NCBI GenBank assembly: GCA_965247735.1 | Contig: CBDFHN010000002.1 | Location: 2,356,001-2,420,000 of the forward strand | Direction: 5' to 3' | Length of the DNA stretch: 64,000 nucleotides | Source: JAOXRU01 sp965247735 | Lineage (GTDB): Bacteria; Bacteroidota; Bacteroidia; Flavobacteriales; Flavobacteriaceae | Part shown: positions 16,361 through 26,179 of the stretch, piece by piece | Layout: the number at the start of each line of letters is the position of its first letter | Numbering within the stretch: the stretch's first letter is position 1 | Made by a program: the position numbers and the translations under genes | The notes under the pieces: model-generated | Databases searched by the model: none | What the model was told of the DNA's origin: nothing | The model's input: the letters and a program-made list of their open reading frames with translations, nothing else

Positions 16361-17506
16361 CTATTTTTTATACACAAAATTACCGACACTTTGAAACCAA
16401 GTATCTTTTAGTAATTTTCCATCCGCAGTTATAAAACCCCATTTTTTTTGACGTCCTACTTTTGCCATTCCATTAATAAACCCTTTTTCTTGACCTTTCT
16501 TAAATAACCCAGAAAAACCTCCTGTTGTTATCAAATAGTCATCTGGTATTACAAGATTCCCTTTTTTATCTATAAAACCCCACAATTTAGAAATTTTCAC
16601 TGGAGCCAATCCATCTTTGCTAAAAACTTCAGCATCTCTATACTGCTCTTCAATCATCATTTTTCCAGTTCTATCTATATATCCCCACTTTTTGCCATCA
16701 CTACTTACTGGCGCCAATCCATTTGCAAATGCTTTAACCTTTTTATATGTTGGAGCTATTACCCATTTTCCCTTTCTGTCTATAAATCCTACTTTTTTTT
16801 CACTATTGATCGCATAAGTTAAAAGTGTCCCTTTTTTAAAATCCCATATTTTGATTGCTCCATCTACAGGCACAAATACATTATCTACTAACAAACCTAC
16901 AACACCGTTCTTTTTTGCTTTTGTAACACCATCAATATAGTAACCTAAATCTTCATAATTGGGCTTTACAACCTCTTTACCTTCAACATCAATCATTCCC
17001 CACTTATCCTTTAATTTCACTTTAGCAAAACCGTTGTGAAAAGCTAATATTTTTTGATATTTTGGTGCTAATAGAACTGCTCCTTTAGTATCAATTAATC
17101 CAATCTGTTCTGCTCTTTTTATTTTGGCTACTCCTCCCTCTTCAAAATCATAAAGTTTATCTGATTCAGGCAACTGTAATTCATTCCCTTTTTTATCGAT
17201 ATAAAACCAACGTTTTTCAATTAAAACAATAGCTACTCCACTGTTAAAACTCTTTACTCTAGTATATTTAAAATCAATAACAACTTTTCCTGACTGGTCT
17301 ATATAGCCCCATTTTTCATCTTTAAAAACGGCAGCTAATCCTTCAGAGAAATTCCCTCCTTTTTTATAAAATGGTTCTACTAGCCATTCTCCAGCAGTAT
17401 CTATATAACCTACTTTCTTATCTATCTTTGCCAAAGCAATACCTTGTTGCCCAAAAAATAAATTAACTCCTAAAAAAAACGTCAATAAAACAATACAATT
17501 TTTCAT
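16361..17506 (-). CDS. exported WG-repeat protein
   Basis: A 381-aa protein with a signal peptide (MKNCIVLLTFFLGVNLFFGQQ, cleavage probably near residue 20). About ten WG repeats follow, each of the form WGYID..GK.V with spacing near 25-45 residues (for example EKWGYIDQSGKVV, KKWGYIDRTGKMM and KLWGFIDKKGNLV). WG repeats form beta-rich structures of unknown ligand. It sits between the ammonia-lyase and fabG inside the pigment cluster, so an outer-envelope role related to flexirubin is possible, but no function can be assigned. Confidence 0.82.
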   Translation of the reverse strand: MKNCIVLLTFFLGVNLFFGQQGIALAKIDKKVGYIDTAGEWLVEPFYKKGGNFSEGLAAVFKDEKWGYIDQSGKVVIDFKYTRVKSFNSGVAIVLIEKRWFYIDKKGNELQLPESDKLYDFEEGGVAKIKRAEQIGLIDTKGAVLLAPKYQKILAFHNGFAKVKLKDKWGMIDVEGKEVVKPNYEDLGYYIDGVTKAKKNGVVGLLVDNVFVPVDGAIKIWDFKKGTLLTYAINSEKKVGFIDRKGKWVIAPTYKKVKAFANGLAPVSSDGKKWGYIDRTGKMMIEEQYRDAEVFSKDGLAPVKISKLWGFIDKKGNLVIPDDYLITTGGFSGLFKKGQEKGFINGMAKVGRQKKWGFITADGKLLKDTWFQSVGNFVYKK

Positions 17507-17552
17507 TTCTTTAAAATTTTAAATTATTAAGAAAAGGGAAACAACTACAATT

Positions 17553-19085
17553 CTAATTTTCACTACTGGTATTCATTAAATAATCTTTCACTTGATTTAC
17601 ATAAGGATACATAATTATATCTTCCTTAAATGGAGGAACTATATCACGAATGGCATCGTATAATGCTCTTGTTTTTGCTGACACCCTATCTTTAAACTCT
17701 AAGTACTCTATTGCCTGAATTACAGTAATTAATTCTATAGCAACAACCTCAAATCCATTTTCTATTACCTGTTTAGTTATTAAAGCAGCATTAGTCCCCA
17801 TACTTACAATATCCTGATTATCGTTATTATTGGGTATACTATGCACATACATTGGGTTTGATAAAGTCTGACTTTCTGCTGTCGTAGAAGTTGCTGTAAA
17901 CTGCACTCCTTGCATTCCAAAATTCAAACCTAACTTCCCTAAATTAACAAAAGGAGGTAATATATCATTAAGCTTCGCATTTAACAAATAATTCAGTTGG
18001 CGTTCTGCCAGCATTGTCATTTTGGTAACTACAATCTTTAACTTATCCATTTCTAAAGAAACATAATCTCCATGAAAATTCCCTCCATGATACACCTGTC
18101 TTTTTTCCACATCAATAATAGGGTTATCATTTGCAGAATTAACTTCTTCTATTAAAATAGTTTTTACACTATCTAAAGTATCAACAACAGGCCCTAAAAT
18201 TTGTGGAACACAACGCAAAGAATAATATTCTTGAACTTTCTCCTTAAACACAGGGGTCTCATTGTTTCCTTGATATAGGTGCTGTTCTCTTTTTCGAACC
18301 AAAGTACTGTCTTGCAAATGAGTTCTCATTTGTTTTGCTACTTTTTGTTGCCCTATATGTTTTTTTGCATGATTAAGTTCATAAGACAAATGGTCATCAT
18401 AAGCCTCTACAATTTCATTAATTGCTGAAGAACATGATATTACCCAATTTAATAATCGCTCTGCATAGATTGTATTTACAATTCCTATACCCGTCATCAC
18501 AGATGTTCCATTCATTAATGCAAGTCCTTCACGAAGTTCAACATTAATTGGTTGCAAGTTTTCTATTTTAAAGACTTCTTCAGTTGCCCTACGCTCTCCT
18601 TTGTAAAACACTTCTCCTTCTCCAATTAAAACCAATGCCAAATGTGCCAACTGTACCAAATCTCCACTTGCACCTACTCCTCCATGTTCATAAATAAGTG
18701 GAGTAATATCTTTATTAATCAACTTCGTCATCAATTCTATAACCGATTTATGAACTCCTGAATTCCCTAAACTTAGTGTATTCATTCTGGCAAGCATAGC
18801 TGCTTTCACATACTTTTCTGTCAATGGTTTTCCTGTTCCAGAAGCATGACTTCGAATAAGATTGTACTGCAACTGTATTCTATCTTTATCATCTATCTTA
18901 TACTGAGCCATAGGACCAAACCCTGTATTGACTCCATATATAATTTTATTCTCAGAGAATTCTCTTAAAAACTCAAAACTCTTTAGTACTTTTTCTACAA
19001 GTACATCATCAAGACTTATACTGTTTTTCTTAAAAACAACATCATAAAAGTCTTGTAAATCTAGGTTCCCATTAAGTATTGGCAT
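17553..19085 (-). CDS. tyrosine ammonia-lyase (aromatic amino acid lyase, MIO enzyme)
   Basis: A 510-aa homologue of histidine/aromatic ammonia-lyases. The MIO-forming Ala139-Ser140-Gly141 lies in HGGVGASGDLVQLAHLAL, the catalytic-loop tyrosine is Tyr50 in IIYGVNTGFGPMAQ, and NSANDNPII and QDIVSMGTNAA are present. From memory it is very similar to the tyrosine ammonia-lyase of the Flavobacterium johnsoniae flexirubin cluster, including QLQYNLIRSH. It deaminates tyrosine to 4-coumarate, the starter of the aryl polyene. It is the first gene of the leftward cluster, with a good promoter at 19163-19191. Often annotated hutH/HAL; histidine as substrate is less likely in this context. Confidence 0.88.
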   Translation of the reverse strand: MPILNGNLDLQDFYDVVFKKNSISLDDVLVEKVLKSFEFLREFSENKIIYGVNTGFGPMAQYKIDDKDRIQLQYNLIRSHASGTGKPLTEKYVKAAMLARMNTLSLGNSGVHKSVIELMTKLINKDITPLIYEHGGVGASGDLVQLAHLALVLIGEGEVFYKGERRATEEVFKIENLQPINVELREGLALMNGTSVMTGIGIVNTIYAERLLNWVISCSSAINEIVEAYDDHLSYELNHAKKHIGQQKVAKQMRTHLQDSTLVRKREQHLYQGNNETPVFKEKVQEYYSLRCVPQILGPVVDTLDSVKTILIEEVNSANDNPIIDVEKRQVYHGGNFHGDYVSLEMDKLKIVVTKMTMLAERQLNYLLNAKLNDILPPFVNLGKLGLNFGMQGVQFTATSTTAESQTLSNPMYVHSIPNNNDNQDIVSMGTNAALITKQVIENGFEVVAIELITVIQAIEYLEFKDRVSAKTRALYDAIRDIVPPFKEDIIMYPYVNQVKDYLMNTSSEN

Positions 19086-19162
19086 GTAATTTTATTATAT
19101 CGTGAAAGGTTTTGCTAATTATTTACTAAAAATAACTCATTATTTACTAAGTCACTTTACCA

Positions 19163-19191
19163 CAAATGTAATACTTTTATAAACTTTCCAA
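19163..19191 (-). promoter_or_regulatory. Bacteroidota-type promoter of the pigment operon
   Basis: Read leftward there is a -33 TTG (19189-19191), an 18-base spacer and a -7 TACATTTG (19163-19170). This matches the Bacteroidota pattern TTG...TAnnTTTG. Transcription would begin near 19156, leaving a leader of about 70 bases before the ammonia-lyase start codon. Confidence 0.55.
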
Positions 19192-19201
19192 CAAATATAT
19201 T

Positions 19202-20461
19202 ATGTCAGAAAAATTGATAGATGTTCTTATTATAGGTGCTGGACCTTCAGGTTGTGTTGCAGCGGCATATTTACAGCAACAAAACAAAAACATTGTTGTT
19301 GTTGAAAAATCCAAATTCCCACGATTCGTTATCGGAGAAAGCTTAATACCTAGATGCATGGATCATTTTGAAGAGGTAGGGCTTTTAGATGCTATAAAAA
19401 CAAAAGGTTACGAAAAAAAATATGGAGCAAGATTTATAAAAGGAAATGATGTTTGTCATTTTGATTTTAGCCAAAAATTCACTGAAGGATGGGATTGGAC
19501 CTGGCAAGTACCTAGAGCAGATTTTGACAACACCTTAGCTACTGCTGTGCAAAACAAAGGTGTACCTATCCTATTCGAATGGGAAGTTATTGATGTTGCT
19601 TTTAACAACAGTATCTCTACAACAACCCTAAAAAGCAAGAATGGAGAAATAAAAAAAATAAAAGCCAAACATATTATAGATTCTAGTGGTTATGGAAGAG
19701 TCCTTCCTAGGCTGTTAAAGCTTGATGCACCATCAGAACTACCTAAACATTCTTCAATTTTTACTCATGTTAAAGACATCAATAGACCAGAGGGGCAAGA
19801 GGGAACATTAATTACCTTTGAGATTATAAAAACCGATGTTTGGCTATGGGTAATCCCTTTTTCAAATGGAGATTGCAGTATTGGATTTGTAGGACCAACT
19901 ACATTTATTGACTCTTTTAAAGGTGATGCTGCAAAAATACTTTCCGAACTTCTAAAACTCTCCAAACACTATCGCAATAGGTTTAGTGATTTGCCATACA
20001 AATATCCTCCAGTAAAGATTAATAACTATTCAAAATCTGTGAAACAACTTTATGGAAAAGGATATACACTTACTGGAAATAGTTCGGAATTTCTAGATCC
20101 TGTTTTTTCTTCTGGAGTTAGTTTTGCAACCGAATCAGGACTTCTAGCCGCTAAACTAGTTACAAAAGAACAAAATGGAGAAGTTGTAGATTGGGAAAAT
20201 GAATATACAAAACACATAAAGGAAGGTGTTGCCGTTTTTGCTACTTATGTAAAAGAATGGTATACCGGAAATTTACAAAAACTATTTTTCCATCAGCCAG
20301 AAAACCCAGAAATAAAAAGAAAAATATGTGCCGTTCTTGCTGGTTATGTCTGGGATAAAAACAATCCTTTTGTAAAAAAACACAATAGAGTTATTACCTC
20401 TTTTGCTCATCTTATTGATATGGAAGTAGCCGACAAAAATACGCACACACATTCAAAATAA
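19202..20461 (+). CDS. FAD-dependent oxidase/halogenase-like protein of the pigment cluster
   Basis: A 419-aa flavoprotein with the FAD-binding GAGPSG at 12-17, GESLIP at 45-50 and an aspartate motif FLDPVFSSG at 297-305. It also has WLWVIP at 214-219 and GYEKKYG around Lys73. These three features recall flavin-dependent halogenases (WxWxIP, FxxPxxSxG and the catalytic lysine region), but related hydroxylases and reductases share parts of them. Flexirubins may carry ring hydroxyl, methyl or chlorine groups, so ring oxidation or chlorination of the aryl end is a reasonable inference. It diverges from the ammonia-lyase across a 116-bp promoter region. Confidence 0.78.
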   Translation: MSEKLIDVLIIGAGPSGCVAAAYLQQQNKNIVVVEKSKFPRFVIGESLIPRCMDHFEEVGLLDAIKTKGYEKKYGARFIKGNDVCHFDFSQKFTEGWDWTWQVPRADFDNTLATAVQNKGVPILFEWEVIDVAFNNSISTTTLKSKNGEIKKIKAKHIIDSSGYGRVLPRLLKLDAPSELPKHSSIFTHVKDINRPEGQEGTLITFEIIKTDVWLWVIPFSNGDCSIGFVGPTTFIDSFKGDAAKILSELLKLSKHYRNRFSDLPYKYPPVKINNYSKSVKQLYGKGYTLTGNSSEFLDPVFSSGVSFATESGLLAAKLVTKEQNGEVVDWENEYTKHIKEGVAVFATYVKEWYTGNLQKLFFHQPENPEIKRKICAVLAGYVWDKNNPFVKKHNRVITSFAHLIDMEVADKNTHTHSK

Positions 20462-20504
20462 GAGAACATGCTATATTACACCTAGCTGAACTTCATTAGT
20501 TAAA

Positions 20505-23500
20505 TTAAAACCCAAAGCCCAAAGTAAGTGCAAATCTAGCCCCTTCGTCTCCTGTAAACAGCGATAAATTTCCTGTAATCATATTTGCAGCGGTTAAAAA
20601 CACACCGCCTCCATAAGAACTATGCCATTTATCTACACTATCTCCTTTCCACCATACTCTTCCATAATCAAAACCACTATACAGTCCAATACTCAATGGC
20701 ATCCATCCCGTCTTTACCTTACCAACATTAAGTCTTAAATCTGAACTTTGGTAAAAAAAGTTTTTTCCAGTAAAACGTTGTTTCCTAAAACTTCTTAGTC
20801 CATTATCTGCACCTAAACTTGCTGCATGATAAAATTCAAAATTATTTCCTAAAGTAAGATGTCCATGCAATTTTGTTGCCAATACTAACTGCCCCTTAGG
20901 TTCTAATTGATAATTAAAACCAATAGATGGAATAACATATCCAAACCCTTTTCCATCTCCTGCATTTCTTTTATACCCCACCTTTAAATTTGCTGTCATT
21001 CCAAGACTAGGAAACGCTTCGTTATTTACATTCTTAAACAAGTATTCTGCATCCGATCCATAAAAATCGCCTGTATCTTTTAACTCATTTGACAATGCAT
21101 AAGGTACTATAAATCGTCCTTCTGTGTTTTCTACATTAACAGACTCATAATTGACACTAACTTTAAAACTGCCTCCCCCTTCTCCTGTCCATTTTAAAAA
21201 TGGCTCAAATTTCAGCTTACTTATCCGCATTCTATTGTAATCTAAATCTTGATCTTCATCAACATTTAAGTTCACCGTTTCATTACCAAATCCAAAAAAG
21301 TTAATACTATAATTAGGACTTGTAAAAATAGCATTAATCCCTAAATTCCAATCTCCTACAACATTAGCAAATGTTCCTAGGTAACTAAATTCAAAACCAT
21401 TGGTTGCAAAAAAGTATGCTCCTGAAAACTTATGTTGACTTGTAAAAGGATTACGCTCAAAACCATAACTGGTATACGTTTCTTTAATTCCAATTTTAAA
21501 ACCATCATCTGGGTTAAACCCTAATACTGGTATTAGTTGATTGAGATTATCTTTTGGTCTTTTATGATCATATATATTTGTCTCATAATCATTTGTTAAC
21601 CTTCGCCTTCCCTTTTTAGTCTTAAACACACTTTTCTTAAAACGATAATCATACATAGAAACTCGTTTTCCATTTTCAATGATATAAGTATCTTTATTCT
21701 GCCCTCCTATTATCCTTAATTTTATCCTTCTATTCCCTGATCCATAGACCTTAAACACATCATCATCATCCAAACCGTATAACCAAATCTCTTTTGTTAC
21801 ATCTTTATCAAAAACCCCTTCATGAATTACTTTTCCTTTTTTTCCCTTTTTAATTCTATAAACAACCACTTTTGTTTTTCCTTCTGGTAATCGTTCTATA
21901 GCAAACCAATCTGCTTTATCTGTACCTTTTATGATTGCAGTTTTATTAATGTATGCAAAATATTTATCAGAAATTTCTTTAAGATTTTTTCGTCTACCTC
22001 TAAGCTTAACCTTTATCTCGTCTATTGTCTCCCCTTTTACTTCTTCTGGAACATTTAAAAAAGCAGTATCAATAACCGAATCTGTAATTTGACGCTGAAT
22101 ATAAGCTACTTGATTGTCCCATACTTCTTTTCCTGTTCTATTTATCAATGCCATATCAAGAGCATGCTGTTCCACATTAAACCATTTTGGCTTTTTTAAT
22201 GTTTCTTCATATGACCTTAATAGTCGCAATCCAGGAATTAATGCTGTCCCAATTCCTAAAAGGGCACCATCGTCCATTATAGAAAATGCCTGATCACGAT
22301 CTCTTGGAACTGGCCTATATACTATTTTTTTACCTTCGTTAAAAATTGCCCATCTCCATTGATCTTCATGCCTATCCCAATCACCAATAAGCATATCGAA
22401 CAAACGTGCCTTAACATAAGCCTCTTCATCCACTACGTGGTGTTCGTTCTTTCTTATTTTTTTGAGCATGTCCGCAGTACTTACAATTTTGTTTGAAAAT
22501 CCAAAACTTGCTTGATCCCCATGTCCAGAAGCAGCTCTTTCTTCTATCATATACAACTCATCACCAAACTCATCATTAAACCCTTGAAGCGCTTTATGTT
22601 TTGGAATATAATACAATGTTGGATTGCTATGAAAAAGACCAATAGCATCTGCCAGGTCACCAACTACAAAAGGGGCATAAGGATAAGAACCTGAAAAAAC
22701 ATCAAGAATTAAATCCTCTGTATAAGTTCCATTAAATTGCTCTTCTATAAATTCCTCTTTAAACGCTACTGCTTGTATATATTGAATTGCATTTTTACGA
22801 ATTGCCCGCATTACATACTCTCTTCCATCTTTTGCTTTTAATCGTAATGATTTTGATTGATGTCCTCCCCCTTTTCTTACAGGAGTTAATCCTCCAAAAA
22901 GAGTGTCTAATACAACTGTTTTACTTTTAATTTTAACACCGTAGTACTTTCGATAACGGTCTCCCCATAAATAAGTATAAAACCTACCCTTTTTTATCTC
23001 ATCTGCTGTATATATTGAAGCTTTTTTATATTCAGGGAAACGAGTTTCGTAAACCTGCTCTTCTCCTTTGTTTTCTGCAGAAAAAATTTCTTTCTGATAA
23101 ACCAACCTATTGTCTTTAGCTTCATAAAACTGCACAACAACAGCACCGTCTTCGAAAACATCTAACCTACTATATCCCATAGCGCCGTAAGAAAAAAGAC
23201 CGCCGCCCTTATTTTTTGTAACTGTTTTTTTTGCTCCAGCTCCGCTAATTATCTGGGGCACATTATCCTCTTCCAAATACTGTAAACTATGCTCATGACC
23301 AGAAACAAATATTACTTTAGCATTCTCTTTTGACAAAGTAACTATCCTTTTTTTCAATTCTAAATACCTCTTATTTTGCGTATCTGCATTAGAGATACCA
23401 GATGTTTTACGAACAAAAGAAAGTAGCGATCCTAAAACAGGAACTGGAGAAACGTGTTGCCTCACTCCGTATCTTCCACCATGTGGACCATTGGTATACA

Positions 23501-24176
23501 TAGGATGATGCAGCGCTATTAACGTAGTTTTGCCTCTAGCTTTTTTGATCATGCCTTCTAGTTCTTCAAAAAAAACTGTTCTGGTTTTTATTTCACAATC
23601 ATCGTTTATAGTTGGATGGTTATTCCAATTGGTTAAATACCATTGAGAATCCACAACAATAAGCGTAATATCATCAGTAATTTCCACTTTTTTTAATGGA
23701 CAACCGTCTTCTGGTAAAAAAGAATTTTTACCCAACCGATCTTCAATATAATTTTCCTCCCTTTTTAAGCCTTTTAATCCATTGGAGTACCAATCATGAT
23801 TTCCTGGAATAAAAATAGACCGACCACTAAATGCTTTTGCCGCTGCAATCTGTACATTTAGCTGATGTTCGGCATAAGGTCGTGTAGGATCTTTTTTGGA
23901 AGGCATTCCTTTTTGATAGATATTATCTCCCAAAAACAATGCAGTACTATTTTCAGAAGCCTTACTTAAAGCTTTTGAAAACTGTTTAAGTGCAATTGTT
24001 GTATCCCCAATAGCATTCTTCCCTGCATCACCAATTAAGTAAAAAGAATGTTTGATTTTTTTTGAAGATAAGTCTTCCTTTACAATACGATCTCCTTTAT
24101 ATTGAGATTTGAATGTAGCACAGGCACTTAATATTACAAACAAAAACAATACCAAAACACGATAAATAACCTTCAC
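20505..24176 (-). CDS. metallophosphoesterase fused to a BamA-like outer-membrane barrel, lipoprotein
   Basis: A 1223-aa protein. A lipoprotein signal (LFVILSAC, lipid cysteine near residue 19) is followed by a calcineurin-type phosphoesterase domain (about 45-370) with GDAGKNA, GDNIYQKG, GNHDWYSNG and GHEHSLQYL. A long middle region (about 400-830) includes GDWDRHEDQWRW and YRPVPRDRDQAFS. The C-terminal part (about 860-1223) is rich in alternating beta strands and ends in phenylalanine (TLGFGF), as in outer-membrane barrels. This composite is known as a Bacteroidota surface phosphoesterase family; substrate unknown. It is transcribed toward the pigment cluster but is probably separate from it. 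Confidence 0.8.
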   Translation of the reverse strand: MKVIYRVLVLFLFVILSACATFKSQYKGDRIVKEDLSSKKIKHSFYLIGDAGKNAIGDTTIALKQFSKALSKASENSTALFLGDNIYQKGMPSKKDPTRPYAEHQLNVQIAAAKAFSGRSIFIPGNHDWYSNGLKGLKREENYIEDRLGKNSFLPEDGCPLKKVEITDDITLIVVDSQWYLTNWNNHPTINDDCEIKTRTVFFEELEGMIKKARGKTTLIALHHPMYTNGPHGGRYGVRQHVSPVPVLGSLLSFVRKTSGISNADTQNKRYLELKKRIVTLSKENAKVIFVSGHEHSLQYLEEDNVPQIISGAGAKKTVTKNKGGGLFSYGAMGYSRLDVFEDGAVVVQFYEAKDNRLVYQKEIFSAENKGEEQVYETRFPEYKKASIYTADEIKKGRFYTYLWGDRYRKYYGVKIKSKTVVLDTLFGGLTPVRKGGGHQSKSLRLKAKDGREYVMRAIRKNAIQYIQAVAFKEEFIEEQFNGTYTEDLILDVFSGSYPYAPFVVGDLADAIGLFHSNPTLYYIPKHKALQGFNDEFGDELYMIEERAASGHGDQASFGFSNKIVSTADMLKKIRKNEHHVVDEEAYVKARLFDMLIGDWDRHEDQWRWAIFNEGKKIVYRPVPRDRDQAFSIMDDGALLGIGTALIPGLRLLRSYEETLKKPKWFNVEQHALDMALINRTGKEVWDNQVAYIQRQITDSVIDTAFLNVPEEVKGETIDEIKVKLRGRRKNLKEISDKYFAYINKTAIIKGTDKADWFAIERLPEGKTKVVVYRIKKGKKGKVIHEGVFDKDVTKEIWLYGLDDDDVFKVYGSGNRRIKLRIIGGQNKDTYIIENGKRVSMYDYRFKKSVFKTKKGRRRLTNDYETNIYDHKRPKDNLNQLIPVLGFNPDDGFKIGIKETYTSYGFERNPFTSQHKFSGAYFFATNGFEFSYLGTFANVVGDWNLGINAIFTSPNYSINFFGFGNETVNLNVDEDQDLDYNRMRISKLKFEPFLKWTGEGGGSFKVSVNYESVNVENTEGRFIVPYALSNELKDTGDFYGSDAEYLFKNVNNEAFPSLGMTANLKVGYKRNAGDGKGFGYVIPSIGFNYQLEPKGQLVLATKLHGHLTLGNNFEFYHAASLGADNGLRSFRKQRFTGKNFFYQSSDLRLNVGKVKTGWMPLSIGLYSGFDYGRVWWKGDSVDKWHSSYGGGVFLTAANMITGNLSLFTGDEGARFALTLGFGF

Positions 24177-24281
24177 CCTTTATATTTTAAGTTCTATTTC
24201 TTTCAAATTTATTAAAGCTACTTGTAAATACCTTATATTTAATAGTAAATTCGTAATTTGAAATCGATTTAAACAAATACC

Positions 24282-25469
24282 ATGTCTGATATCCTTAGTC
24301 TTTCTAAAAAATATGTTGAACAACTTTTAACAGATAAACTGAGTGATAATATAGTGTATCATAACTTAAAACATACCCAAAGAGTTGTTAAAAGCACTTC
24401 TCAAATTTTAGGAAGCCTGAAGTTAACTGCTCAAGAAAACCAAAATATTCTTATTGCTGCTTGGTTTCATGATAGTGGATATACCCAAGGCTGTAAGGAT
24501 CATGAAGAAAAAAGTTGTGTTATTGCCACTTCTTTTCTAACTGAACAACAATATCCCAAAGAAGACATAGGACTTATTTGCAGCTACATTATGGCAACAA
24601 AAATGTCTCATGTTCCTATTTCATTACCCGAAAAAATAATTAGAGACGCAGATAGCTCTCATTTTGGTCATAAGACCTATATTGAGACTTCCAATTTCCT
24701 AAAAAAAGAACTTTCAAGGCTTGGTACTGTCAACTACTCTGCCAAAGAATGGAGAAACGAAAACATTAAAATGTTTTCTAAAAAACATCAATTTCATACT
24801 GATTATGCAAAAGACAATTGGCAAAAAGGGAAAGAAAACAACCTAAAACGATTAAAAAAAGGAAAAAAAGAAGAAAAAGACTTCGTTAAAAAGGAAAAAT
24901 TAAAAATGAAGTTTAAGGAGGAAAGTCCTGAACGTACTGCCCAGACTATGTATAGGGTGGCACTTAGAAACCACCTGAGTCTCAGTAGCATTGCAGATAC
25001 AAAAGCAAATATTTTACTTTCTGTAAACGCCATTATTATATCATTAGCCCTCTCTAACCTTATCCCTAAACTAGACAACCCAAGCAATCATTACCTGGTG
25101 ATACCAACTGCACTTTTTGTGCTTTTTAGTCTTACCTCCATGATCCTATCAATTCTGGCCACTAGACCAAATATTACTTCTGGCGCCTTCACCCAAAAAG
25201 ATGTTGAAGATAAAAAAGTAAACCTATTATTTTTTGGTAATTTTCATAAAATGAACTTAGATGATTATGAAAACGCAATGAATATAATGATAAAAGATAA
25301 AGACTATCTAAATAATGCGCTTACTAAAGATTTATTCTTTTTAGGCAAAGTACTCAATAGAAAATACAAAATATTAAGAACAACCTATACTATTTTTATG
25401 ATAGGTATTATCTTATCTGTAGTTGCTTTTGGTATTGCATATCAAATGTTTGGTGTTGACCGAGTTTAA
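24282..25469 (+). CDS. HD-domain protein with C-terminal Pycsar-effector-like membrane domain (PycTM, DUF5706)
   Basis: A 395-aa protein. An N-terminal HD phosphohydrolase domain (about 1-165) has His27/His31 in VYHNLKHTQRV, His63-Asp64 in AAWFHDSGY and Asp in IRDADSSH. A basic linker (about 185-215, LKRLKKGKKEEKDFVKKEK) follows. The C-terminal domain has MYRVALRNHLSLSSIADTKA and two hydrophobic segments (about 240-262 and 270-295), with a third near 370-391. The C-terminal part matches the PycTM family, known as membrane-disrupting effectors of Pycsar phage defence. The HD part may degrade a signalling nucleotide. No cyclase gene lies next to it, so it may be a chromosomal regulator instead. 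Confidence 0.78.
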   Translation: MSDILSLSKKYVEQLLTDKLSDNIVYHNLKHTQRVVKSTSQILGSLKLTAQENQNILIAAWFHDSGYTQGCKDHEEKSCVIATSFLTEQQYPKEDIGLICSYIMATKMSHVPISLPEKIIRDADSSHFGHKTYIETSNFLKKELSRLGTVNYSAKEWRNENIKMFSKKHQFHTDYAKDNWQKGKENNLKRLKKGKKEEKDFVKKEKLKMKFKEESPERTAQTMYRVALRNHLSLSSIADTKANILLSVNAIIISLALSNLIPKLDNPSNHYLVIPTALFVLFSLTSMILSILATRPNITSGAFTQKDVEDKKVNLLFFGNFHKMNLDDYENAMNIMIKDKDYLNNALTKDLFFLGKVLNRKYKILRTTYTIFMIGIILSVVAFGIAYQMFGVDRV

Positions 25470-25492
25470 CCAATTAACACTAACATAGTTAC

Positions 25493-26059
25493 CTATTGGC
25501 ACTCTTTGTATCTAAAACAGCCAACCTCATGATCATTCACCATACCAGTGGCTTGCATCTGAGCATAAATTACGGTACTGCCTACAAATTTAAATCCTCG
25601 TTTTTTTAAATCTTTACTAATAACATCTGATAATGCTGTGTTTCCTGGAGCATCTTTATAGTTTTTTAATTTATTTACAATAGGTGTATCATCTACAAAC
25701 TTCCAAATATAGGTGCTAAAACTACCAAACTCATCTTGTATTTTCATAAAAGCTTGAGCATTTGTTATGGTTGCTTTAATCTTTAGTTTATTCCTAATAA
25801 TCCCCTTATTTGTCAATAACTCTTCTTGCTTAGCATCGTTATATATTGCTATTTTCTTATAATCAAAACCGTCAAATGCTTCCCTAAAATTTTCACGCTT
25901 TCGCAACACAGTAATCCAACTAAGTCCTGCTTGAAATGTTTCTAGAATTAAAAACTCAAACAAAGCATCATCATCACGTAATGGAACTCCCCACTCTTCA
26001 TCATGGTATTTCTCATACAACTCATCTCCTACACACCATCCACATTTATGTTTTTCCAT
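25493..26059 (-). CDS. tag: DNA-3-methyladenine glycosylase I
   Basis: A 188-aa Tag-family base-excision glycosylase. The N-terminal zinc/fold motif CGWCVGDELYEKYHDEEWGV is characteristic, with ETFQAGLSWITVLRKRE next and a C-terminal HEVGCFRYKEC that supplies the remaining zinc ligands. It removes 3-methyladenine from alkylated DNA. Normal family length. It ends 24 bp from the end of the convergent PycTM gene. Confidence 0.94.
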   Translation of the reverse strand: MEKHKCGWCVGDELYEKYHDEEWGVPLRDDDALFEFLILETFQAGLSWITVLRKRENFREAFDGFDYKKIAIYNDAKQEELLTNKGIIRNKLKIKATITNAQAFMKIQDEFGSFSTYIWKFVDDTPIVNKLKNYKDAPGNTALSDVISKDLKKRGFKFVGSTVIYAQMQATGMVNDHEVGCFRYKECQ

Positions 26060-26179
26060 AGTTATTTTCTTTAGCTTAAAAATAGTAAGTTTTTTTATTA
26101 ATTAGCGACTTATGATAAAAATCATTGAACAATAAAACAAGTACAAGTACTTTTACCCTAATCTAAAGCCTTTAAAAAT

